A stretch of DNA of 64,000 nucleotides from an uncultured Tropicimonas sp. Lineage in GTDB: Bacteria > Pseudomonadota > Alphaproteobacteria > Rhodobacterales > Rhodobacteraceae. The DNA is taken from assembly GCA_947495685.1 (NCBI GenBank), contig CANLZY010000002.1, forward strand, positions 1 through 64,000, read 5' to 3'. Shown here piece by piece: positions 55,116 to 62,114 of this stretch (position 1 is its first letter; the number at the start of each line of letters is the position of its first letter). The notes beneath the pieces were generated by a model that did no database searches, was not told the DNA's origin, and saw only the letters and a program-made list of their open reading frames with translations. A program made the position numbers and the translations under genes.

Positions 55116-56855
55116 TTATTCGGCTGCCTCGGCAGGATGTGCATCACCCGAAAGGGCCATGTAGGCATCGTACTGAGACAGAAAAACACGGCCATTCATC
55201 TCGTCGAGAAAATGGCTGCGCTTCAGCCGATCCATAACCGGCCCCTTCACCTCGGACAAATGCAGCGTAATGTCCATATCTTTCAGTCGGTGCAGAATGG
55301 CTTCCAGCGATTCCAGCGCCGAAAGGTCAACCTCGTTCACCGCAGGAAAGTTCAGAACCACGTTCTTGAGCTGTGTATCACCGACCACTCGGTCATAGAC
55401 GTAATCCTCCAGAAACCGGGCGTTGGCGAAGTACAGGCTTTCATCCACACGCAGGGTCACTGTTTTTGGATCGGTCATCACCTTGTGCCGCTTGATGTTG
55501 CGGAAGTGGTGGGTCCCCGGCACCAACCCGATCTCGGCCACATGCGGGCGCGAGGTCTTGTAAAGGTGCAGGAAGATCGACAGTACGACGCCCGCCGACA
55601 CGCCGACCTCCACGCCGACGCCCAGTGTCAGCAGGATGGTGGTCAACACGGCAAAGAAATCGGCCTTGGAGAACGCCCAGGCGTGTTTCAGGATCGAAAA
55701 GTCCACCAGGCTCAGCACGGCGACGATGATGGTCGCGGCCAACGTCGCCTTGGGAAGGAAGAACAGCAGCGGGGTGAGCAACAGCGCGGCCAGCGCGATG
55801 CCGATGGCGGTGAACGCACCGGCGGCGGGCGTTTCGGCGCCCGCATCGAAATTCACCACCGAGCGTGCAAAGCCACCGGTGACCGGATAGCCGCCCGAGA
55901 TCGACGCTGCGATGTTCGATGTGCCCAGGCCGATCAATTCCTGATCGGGATCGATGCGCTGGCGCTTCTTGGCGGCAAGTGTCTGGGCCACGGAGACGGA
56001 TTCGACAAACCCGATGATGGATATCAGCACGGCAGAGCCGAACAATGCGGCCCACAACTCCATGTCGAAACTGGGCGCGGAGAGTGGCGGCAAGCCACGC
56101 GGCACATCGCCAACGATGGCAACCCCGCGATCCGCGAGTCCCAGGCCCCAGGTCAGCAAGGTCGTCACCACCACGGCGGCGACTGGGCCGGCCTTGGTCA
56201 GCACCTCTGCCAGGCGCGGTTTGAGCCCAGTTTTCAACAGCAGCGGCTTCAGCCCCTTGCGGACCCAGAACAGGAAGGCCGTGGCCGACACCCCGATGAT
56301 CAGCGTCCAGAGGTTCGTCTGCCCGATGTTCCCGATCAGGTTGCCAACGGTTTCGATCAGGTTGTGGCCCGAGGCCTGCACGCCGAGGATATGTTTCAAT
56401 TGTGAAGTGGCGATCAGGATGCCAGACGCGGTTATGAAACCAGCGATCACCGGGTGGGACAGGAAATTTGCGATGAACCCCAGCTTCAGCAGCCCCATCA
56501 CGGTCAGGAAGATGCCAGACAGGAAGGCAAGCGTGATCGCGGCCAGTGCAATCGCGCGCGGGTCGTCCAGCCCTAGGTTTCCGATTGCTGCGGCCGTCAT
56601 CAGAGAGACCACGGCCACCGGTCCGACGGCCAGGGCCCGCGACGTGCCGAAGATCGCGTAGGCGACCAGCGGCAGGATCGAGGCGTACAGGCCCATCTCG
56701 GCCGGGAGCCCCGCCAGCAGCGCGTAGGCCAATGATTGGGGGATCAGCATGATCGTCACGATCACGGCGGCCAGCGCATCGCTTTCGAAGGTCGTGCGGT
56801 TGTACTGGCTGCCCCAGTCGAAGATGGGCATGTAACGGCGAAGGAACGGCGGCAT
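55116..56855 (-). CDS. SulP-family anion permease with STAS domain
   Basis: 579 residues. The SulP opening (PIFDWGSQYNRTTFESDALAAVIVTIMLIPQSLAYALLAGLP) is followed by about ten to twelve TM segments and SISGGYPVTGGFARSVVNFDAGAETP. A C-terminal STAS domain spans about 440-560 (LRVDESLYFANARFLEDYV, VNEVDLSALESLE). Sulfate or bicarbonate are the usual substrates. As last gene of the sulfide-oxidation operon it may move sulfate or sulfite. AGGA precedes the ATG at 56855. Confidence 0.88.
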   Translation of the reverse strand: MPPFLRRYMPIFDWGSQYNRTTFESDALAAVIVTIMLIPQSLAYALLAGLPAEMGLYASILPLVAYAIFGTSRALAVGPVAVVSLMTAAAIGNLGLDDPRAIALAAITLAFLSGIFLTVMGLLKLGFIANFLSHPVIAGFITASGILIATSQLKHILGVQASGHNLIETVGNLIGNIGQTNLWTLIIGVSATAFLFWVRKGLKPLLLKTGLKPRLAEVLTKAGPVAAVVVTTLLTWGLGLADRGVAIVGDVPRGLPPLSAPSFDMELWAALFGSAVLISIIGFVESVSVAQTLAAKKRQRIDPDQELIGLGTSNIAASISGGYPVTGGFARSVVNFDAGAETPAAGAFTAIGIALAALLLTPLLFFLPKATLAATIIVAVLSLVDFSILKHAWAFSKADFFAVLTTILLTLGVGVEVGVSAGVVLSIFLHLYKTSRPHVAEIGLVPGTHHFRNIKRHKVMTDPKTVTLRVDESLYFANARFLEDYVYDRVVGDTQLKNVVLNFPAVNEVDLSALESLEAILHRLKDMDITLHLSEVKGPVMDRLKRSHFLDEMNGRVFLSQYDAYMALSGDAHPAEAAE

Positions 56856-56922
56856 CGTGTATCCTGTCAGCAATCGTATGGTCCGGCGCGCCCGTCACAG
56901 GCACGCCGGTTTGGTGTCGGGA

Positions 56923-58608
56923 TCAGACCACCGGATCTTCGCCGGTGACCTTCTCGGGTTTCGCCATCCACTCGCGGCCCTTGAGCATGGCGCCCCAGTA
57001 GACAGGGGGCAGCAGCATCTCTTTCATGAACCAGGCGGCCCGCGTCGGCTTGCTGCCGTCGATGATCCACTTGGGCAGGGTCGGAAGCAGCGTGCCGCCA
57101 TAGCCGAACTCGGCCAGGACGATCTTGCCCCTTTCGACGGTCAGCGGGCAGGACCCGTAGCCGTTGTAGGCGCCGCGCGGGCTACCGCCGAGAATGTCGG
57201 CGGTGACGTTGGCGGCCACGATCGGGGCTTGCAGGCGTGCAGCGGCGGCAGTCTTGGCGTTGGGCGCGTTCATCACGTCGCCCAGCGACCAGATGTTGTC
57301 GTAGGTCTTGTGCCGGAGGGTCGTCTGATCCACATCGACCCAACCTGCGGCATCGGCCAGCGGCGACACCCGGATGAAGTCGGGCGCGGTCTGCGGCGGG
57401 CAGACATGCATCATGTCGAACTCGGTCTCGACGGTGCGGACCTCCTGATCCGGTTCCTTGACCTCGAAGGTTGCCTTCCTGGCCGGTCCGTCCACCGAAA
57501 CGAGATTGTGGAAGAAGTTGAGGGTGGAATCGTATTTCTTCACGTACTCCATCAGCGCCGGGACGTATTCCTTCACGCCAAACAGCACGCCGCCGGCATT
57601 CATGAACTGGATGTCGATGTTGGGCAGAACACCCTCGCGGAACCAGTGGTCGCCCGACAGGTACATCGCCTTTTGTGGCGCGCCGGCACATTTGATCGGC
57701 ATCGGCGGTTGGGTGAACACCGCGCGACCGGTCTTGAGCCCCTGAGCCAGTTCCCAGGTGTAAGGTGCCAGGTCATAGCGATAGTTCGAGGTCACACCGT
57801 TTTTGCCCAGCGTTTCCACCAGCCCGTCGACCTTGTGCCAATCCAGCTTGATGCCGGGACAGACGATCAGGCGGTCGTACTTCACCACCCGGCAGCCATC
57901 GAGGATAACGGCGTTGTTGTCGGGTTCAAAGGCAGCGACGGCGGCCTTGATCCAGTGAACGCCCTTGGGGATCAGCGAGCCCATGGTGCGGGCCGTTGTG
58001 GCAGGGTCGAACACACCGGCCCCGACCATGGTCCAGCCGGGCTGGTAATAATGGATGTCGGCGGGGTCGATCACGGCGATGTTCAGGTCGCGCATCCGGC
58101 TCTTGAGCGAGGAGGCCGCCGAGATGCCACCGGCACCGGCACCCACGATCACCACGTCGAACTTGGCGTCGCCGGTATCGGTCGGGGTCTTGCCGCCGTT
58201 GACGATGCGGCGAACCACGCCGCCCATGTCGTAACCGGCTGCCTTGGCTGTGGCCAGAATTTCGGCGGCGGGCATGTCCTTGGCGTGGCTCAGCGACCAG
58301 AGCGTCGTGGAGCGTGTTCCGGTCCGGCAATAGGCCAGAACGGGGCCGGGAAGCTCGGTCATCGCGCGACCGAAATCCTCGGCCTGCGCGTCCTGCACCA
58401 TGCCCGAGGTGATCGGCAGATAACGGATCTCCAGACCCAGGTCCTGTGCCTTTGCCTCGATTTCCTCGAAGGTCGGTTGGTCGTTGCCTTCGCCGTCGGG
58501 CCGGTTGCAGATGATGGCGCGGAAGCCCGCGTCCTTGATCTTCTGCACGTCCTCGGGGGTCACCTGCGAGGCGACGGAGAGCCCGTCTGTAAGCTTCTTG
58601 AATTCCAT
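56923..58608 (-). CDS. BLH-domain / sulfide:quinone oxidoreductase (SQOR-type) fusion
   Basis: 561 residues. Residues 1-130 form a TIGR01244/DUF442 (beta-lactamase-hydrolase-like) domain with the phosphatase/rhodanese-like loop CRTGTRS (94-100). From about 148 a flavoprotein begins, with VVIVGAGAGGISAAS. The two cysteine motifs of type II SQR/human SQOR are kept: IKCAGAPQK and GYGSCPLT, with ILAEF-like VLAEFGYGG after it. It should oxidise sulfide to a persulfide, passing electrons to quinone; the BLH domain may handle the persulfide. GGAGG precedes the ATG at 58608. It sits between the dioxygenase and SulP genes. Confidence 0.9.
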   Translation of the reverse strand: MEFKKLTDGLSVASQVTPEDVQKIKDAGFRAIICNRPDGEGNDQPTFEEIEAKAQDLGLEIRYLPITSGMVQDAQAEDFGRAMTELPGPVLAYCRTGTRSTTLWSLSHAKDMPAAEILATAKAAGYDMGGVVRRIVNGGKTPTDTGDAKFDVVIVGAGAGGISAASSLKSRMRDLNIAVIDPADIHYYQPGWTMVGAGVFDPATTARTMGSLIPKGVHWIKAAVAAFEPDNNAVILDGCRVVKYDRLIVCPGIKLDWHKVDGLVETLGKNGVTSNYRYDLAPYTWELAQGLKTGRAVFTQPPMPIKCAGAPQKAMYLSGDHWFREGVLPNIDIQFMNAGGVLFGVKEYVPALMEYVKKYDSTLNFFHNLVSVDGPARKATFEVKEPDQEVRTVETEFDMMHVCPPQTAPDFIRVSPLADAAGWVDVDQTTLRHKTYDNIWSLGDVMNAPNAKTAAAARLQAPIVAANVTADILGGSPRGAYNGYGSCPLTVERGKIVLAEFGYGGTLLPTLPKWIIDGSKPTRAAWFMKEMLLPPVYWGAMLKGREWMAKPEKVTGEDPVV

Positions 58609-58687
58609 TATATCCGTGTCCTCCACAATTCAGATACGCCGGGCGCACAAATGCGTGCACCCGGGGCCGGCGATCCGGGCGTTGGGG

Positions 58688-59569
58688 TCAGAGGCCGTTG
58701 ACCGGTACCTTCAGCATCGGATTGCCATCGTCATCGACCGGGATCGCGCCGGCGCGCATGTTCACCTGAAGCGACGGGATGATCAGGTTCGGCATCGCAA
58801 GCGTTGCATCCCGCTCGGTGCGGAACTTGACGAAATCCTCTTTCGTCTTGCCTTCGCCGACGTGGATGTTGTGCTTCCGCTCGTCGCCGACAGTGGTTTC
58901 CCACGCGATCTCGCGGCCATTGGGGCCGTAGTCGTGGCACATGAACAGACGCATTTCGTCGGGCAGCGCCAACACCTTCATGATCGAGTCATACAGCGTC
59001 GCGGCGTCCCCGCCCGGGAAGTCCGCGCGGGCCGAGCCACCGTCGGGCATGAACAGCGTGTCACCAACAAACGCGGCATTCCCAACCACGTGCACCATGC
59101 AGGCCGGCGTGTGACCTGGTGTATGCATGGCAACGACATTCATGTTGCCGATCGTGTAAGTGTCGCCGTCCTTGAACAGTGCGTCGAACTGGCTGCCGTC
59201 GCGCTGGAACTCGGTGCCTTCGTTGAAGACCTTGCCGAATACGTCCTGCACCGTGACAATGTGCTCGCCCACCCCGATCTTGCCGCCCAGTTTCTCCTGG
59301 ATATACGGCGCCGCCGACAGGTGGTCTGCATGCACATGGGTCTCGATCAGCCATTCCAGCGTCAGGCCGTTGTTCCGCACGAAGGCAATCAATTCGTCGG
59401 CATGGGCATAGGTGATGCGCCCGGCCGCGTAGTCGATGTCCATCACGGAATCGTAGATCGCGCAGCTGGTCGACTCCGGATCTTTCACGACATAGCTGAT
59501 CGTGTGGGTCAGCGGATCGAAGAAGCCGGTGACTTCGGGTTTCACGGAAATGTCTACGGGATAGTCCAT
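58688..59569 (-). CDS. Persulfide dioxygenase-like MBL-fold protein (ETHE1/Blh type)
   Basis: 293 residues. The metallo-beta-lactamase motif ETHVHADHLSAAPYI, then MHTPGHTPACMVHV, FVGDTLFMPDGGSARADFPGG and FMCHDYGP provide the iron ligands of persulfide dioxygenases, with the ARADFPGG segment diagnostic for this group. The enzyme oxidises glutathione persulfide to sulfite. It is flanked by the SQOR fusion and a YeeE/YedE gene, forming a complete sulfide-to-sulfite route. Confidence 0.92.
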   Translation of the reverse strand: MDYPVDISVKPEVTGFFDPLTHTISYVVKDPESTSCAIYDSVMDIDYAAGRITYAHADELIAFVRNNGLTLEWLIETHVHADHLSAAPYIQEKLGGKIGVGEHIVTVQDVFGKVFNEGTEFQRDGSQFDALFKDGDTYTIGNMNVVAMHTPGHTPACMVHVVGNAAFVGDTLFMPDGGSARADFPGGDAATLYDSIMKVLALPDEMRLFMCHDYGPNGREIAWETTVGDERKHNIHVGEGKTKEDFVKFRTERDATLAMPNLIIPSLQVNMRAGAIPVDDDGNPMLKVPVNGL

Positions 59570-59587
59570 TGGGTTCCTCCTAATCTG

Positions 59588-60106
59588 TCAGGTCTTGTCC
59601 GAGTCGGGGGCAGGGCCCATCGGCGCATGGGTGATCGGGCCGTGTGCCGCCGGCTGGTGCAGGGCAGGGCCGCCCGGGGTCTGGAAGCGTTTGGTGGTGT
59701 GGGTATTGATGTACCGCGCAAGGGCCATGCCGCCGATCAGGGCGACGGTAAAGATCAGCACCTCGATGCGCCCGGTTCCAATGGCTGGCAGTGCGCCGCC
59801 GGGGCAGAATCCGGACAGGCCCCAGCCAACGCCGAACACGGCCGACCCGCCCAGAAGCTTCAGGTCGATCGTGCGGTTCTGCGGCACGTGGAACATGTGG
59901 TCAAAGCTCGGGCCCGGGCGTTTCAAGACGTACCGGTAGCCGAAAAAGGCCACGACAACCGCGCCGCCCATCACAAAGGCAAGGGACGGATCCCAAGTGC
60001 CGGTGATGTCGAAGAAGTTCAGGACCTTTTCGGGGTTGGCCATGCCAGAGATCGAGATCCCCAGTCCGAAGATCAGGCCAATCAGGTATACGGAAAGCAA
60101 TCGCAT
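59588..60106 (-). CDS. YeeE/YedE (DUF6691) half-transporter, second half
   Basis: 172 residues with about four TM segments. GLIFGLGISISGMANPEKVLNFFDI and GWGLSGFCPGGALPAIGTG, with the essential-type cysteine, are YeeE/YedE signatures. These proteins import thiosulfate or related sulfur species. A cytosolic His/Pro-rich tail is present. The ATG at 60106, after GGGGGGCTGATCCG, is preferred over an upstream start inside the preceding gene. Confidence 0.88.
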   Translation of the reverse strand: MRLLSVYLIGLIFGLGISISGMANPEKVLNFFDITGTWDPSLAFVMGGAVVVAFFGYRYVLKRPGPSFDHMFHVPQNRTIDLKLLGGSAVFGVGWGLSGFCPGGALPAIGTGRIEVLIFTVALIGGMALARYINTHTTKRFQTPGGPALHQPAAHGPITHAPMGPAPDSDKT

Positions 60107-60110
60107 CGGA

Positions 60111-60539
60111 TCAGCCCCCCACCACATGGCGTACGACATAGACCGTGATCGCGGTCGCAGCCATGAACGTCAGAACCGCCGCGAAGGATCGCGGCGACAG
60201 CCGGGCCAGCCCACACACTCCGTGTCCGGACGTGCAGCCCGAGCCATAGGATACGCCTATCCCGACAAGGACGCCACCGACGATCAGCGACAACGTGGAT
60301 ACGGGCACGGTGATTTCCGGCCAGTTTCCGGTCAACAGCAGGTACAGCCCAGGACCGCTGACCATGCCGGCAAGGATTGCCCACCGCCACGCACGATCAT
60401 CCTCGGCAAAGACCGCCGCCGAAAGGATGCCGGTTGCCCCCATGATACGGCCGATCGCGGCCATGAGCAGAACGGCGGCCAGCCCGATGAGGCTGCCGCC
60501 GAACAGAGACGCCAAAGGCGTGAAGTTCACGATCTGCAT
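60111..60539 (-). CDS. YeeE/YedE half-transporter, first half
   Basis: 142 residues with four TM segments. LFGGSLIGLAAVLLMAAIGRIMGATGIL and GSGCTSGHGVCGLARLSPRS, with two conserved cysteines, are typical. Together with the next gene, 4 bp away, it should form one complete sulfur-compound channel. Confidence 0.88.
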   Translation of the reverse strand: MQIVNFTPLASLFGGSLIGLAAVLLMAAIGRIMGATGILSAAVFAEDDRAWRWAILAGMVSGPGLYLLLTGNWPEITVPVSTLSLIVGGVLVGIGVSYGSGCTSGHGVCGLARLSPRSFAAVLTFMAATAITVYVVRHVVGG

Positions 60540-60543
60540 GAGT

Positions 60544-60753
60544 TCAGCTTTTTTTCATCGGGCAAGTCTTGAGGCCCAGGATACTGTAGGCCGGGCAGCT
60601 GGACATGGCGGCGGTGACCAGCATCACCAGCGCGACGACAACCGCGATCACGGTCCAAAGGGTGCTCCAGCCGGCCGAAAAGGCGGCGATCAGCAGGACA
60701 ATGCCCACAACGGCACGGAGGATTCGGTCGAGGTTTCCAACATTCTTGGTCAT
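60544..60753 (-). CDS. DUF2892 small membrane protein
   Basis: 69 residues. NVGNLDRILRAVVGIVLLIAAF and a second TM segment end in SSCPAYSILGLKTCPMKK. The two-cysteine C-terminus is typical of DUF2892 proteins, which often accompany rhodanese, SQR and YeeE genes. Role unknown, possibly in membrane sulfur handling. It is the first gene of the sulfur operon. Confidence 0.85.
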   Translation of the reverse strand: MTKNVGNLDRILRAVVGIVLLIAAFSAGWSTLWTVIAVVVALVMLVTAAMSSCPAYSILGLKTCPMKKS

Positions 60754-60991
60754 TGGTGGGTTTCCTTCATGTTTCAGGTTTCACCGGTGTCTTACCCGAG
60801 TCGGCGGTGGGGGTCTGTGATCTTGTCACCGACACGCACTGCCCGTGGTTCAGCAGTCGTGCCGACAAGAATTGTCTTGCGCATCAAACAGGTGCCTTCC
60901 GTTCCGCGCCAGATCACAAGATCGGCTCCATACCCCAATGGTCCGCCAAGGCGGAGATGGTCTGTCACCCTGTTACAGCAGTTCATAAGAA

Positions 60992-61007
60992 ATTCAAATG
61001 CGTGAAT
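60992..61007. promoter_or_regulatory. Candidate operator upstream of the sulfur operon
   Basis: ATTCA-AATGCG-TGAAT is a 5-bp-arm dyad resembling Crp/Fnr half-site geometry, in an AT-rich stretch between the regulator gene stop and DUF2892. It is 239 bp before the first operon gene, so the leader would be long. Tentative. Confidence 0.3.
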
Positions 61008-61027
61008 GTAATTGCCCGACGCGACCG

Positions 61028-61684
61028 TCAGGCATTGGTCTGTGCAAGGCCGGACAAGCCGTCGCGGTTGGTGATCTCGATCACGCCTCGGGACTGCGCA
61101 ACCCATCCACGACGGTGGAATTCCGACAATTGCCGCGAGATGACTTCACGCGCCGTGCCCAACTCTGCCGCCATCTTCTGGTGCGTGGTCTGGACCGCCC
61201 CGTCCTGCTCCAGTTCAAGCAGTTTCTGCGCCAGTCGAATGTCCATCCGACGAAAGGCGACCTCTTCGATGATCATGAAAAGGTCCGTGATCCGGCGGGA
61301 ATAGGCGTTGAACACGAACTGCCGGAACTGCTCGGAGCGCGCGACCAGATCGTCAAAGACGGCCCGCGGGATCGCCGAGGCCACGACGTCGGTCTCCGCG
61401 ATGCCTTCAGCGGTATAATCCTCGTGCGCCAGCAGGCACGCGGTCGTCAGCACACAGCTTTCGCCGGCTCGAACTCGGTAGAGCACGATCTCGCGTCCCG
61501 ATTCCGATGTCTGCTGAACCCGAACCGTCCCCTCCAGCAACAGCAGCATGTTCTCCGGTTCGTGGCCGGGTCCGAAAACCACGGTACCGGTTGGAACCGA
61601 CAGCACCCGGCTGCGATCCACCAGACCGGTGCGCACCTCGGGATCCAGCCCGACCAGGCCCGGGAAGCGGTCGATCCATGGCAT
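61028..61684 (-). CDS. Crp/Fnr-family regulator with two sensor-domain cysteines
   Basis: 218 residues. The cNMP-like beta-roll (about 15-115), dimer helix (AYSRRITDLFMIIEEVAF) and HTH (THQKMAAELGTAREVISRQLSEFHRRG) are intact. It has no FNR-type N-terminal cysteines. Its only cysteines are Cys77 and Cys83 in GESCVLTTACLLAHE, next to the effector pocket. GTCGAGGAG precedes the ATG. It is directly upstream of, and in line with, the sulfide-oxidation operon. Sensing of persulfide or other sulfur species by a Cys pair is inferred, not shown. Confidence 0.85.
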   Translation of the reverse strand: MPWIDRFPGLVGLDPEVRTGLVDRSRVLSVPTGTVVFGPGHEPENMLLLLEGTVRVQQTSESGREIVLYRVRAGESCVLTTACLLAHEDYTAEGIAETDVVASAIPRAVFDDLVARSEQFRQFVFNAYSRRITDLFMIIEEVAFRRMDIRLAQKLLELEQDGAVQTTHQKMAAELGTAREVISRQLSEFHRRGWVAQSRGVIEITNRDGLSGLAQTNA

Positions 61685-62114
61685 CGTTGGGGCTCCTCGA
61701 CAGATGGTACACTCCCTTGTATCGCGCTCTACCTCGGGGGCAACCCTGACTGCAGGGCTGGTGCCCTTGCCGTGTTTCGCGCAAGTTCGAGTACCGAAAA
61801 AACCCTGCTGGCCCGGGTTAGTTGCGCGTCAACATCCGTATCCGGACTGCTTGCGCCGGAGTGGACACGGGAATGTCGCAGTCAAATCCGACTGGTAGCA
61901 CTTGACCTTGTCCCACAGGTGGGCGGAATACTTGAGGGCCGCGCGGTCAGGTCATTCCGATCCCTCAAACGGGTGATGTCGGATCCGGCCACGGGGCAGG
62001 ATCAGACGGCGGCGGGAGATCGCACGGGATCCAAAAGGTTCGCCACAGAAGCGGACCAGGGTCGCATCCAGATCTCGACCGCCAAACCGGCAATGTTTGG
62101 AGGAAATCAAAAAG
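61685..62114. other. Divergent intergenic region with promoters of the Crp/Fnr and EF-G-like genes
   Basis: 430 bp without a recognised gene. On the plus strand TTGACC (61902-61907) followed after 17 bp by GGAATA is a possible weak promoter for the EF-G-like gene. No strong palindrome is seen. Confidence 0.35.

Noticed and set aside
53208-56405. A 1065-codon open frame on the plus strand
   Set aside because: It runs antisense to deoC, the glycosyltransferase, the hypothetical gene and SulP, all of which have clear motifs; its composition is that of a shadow frame.
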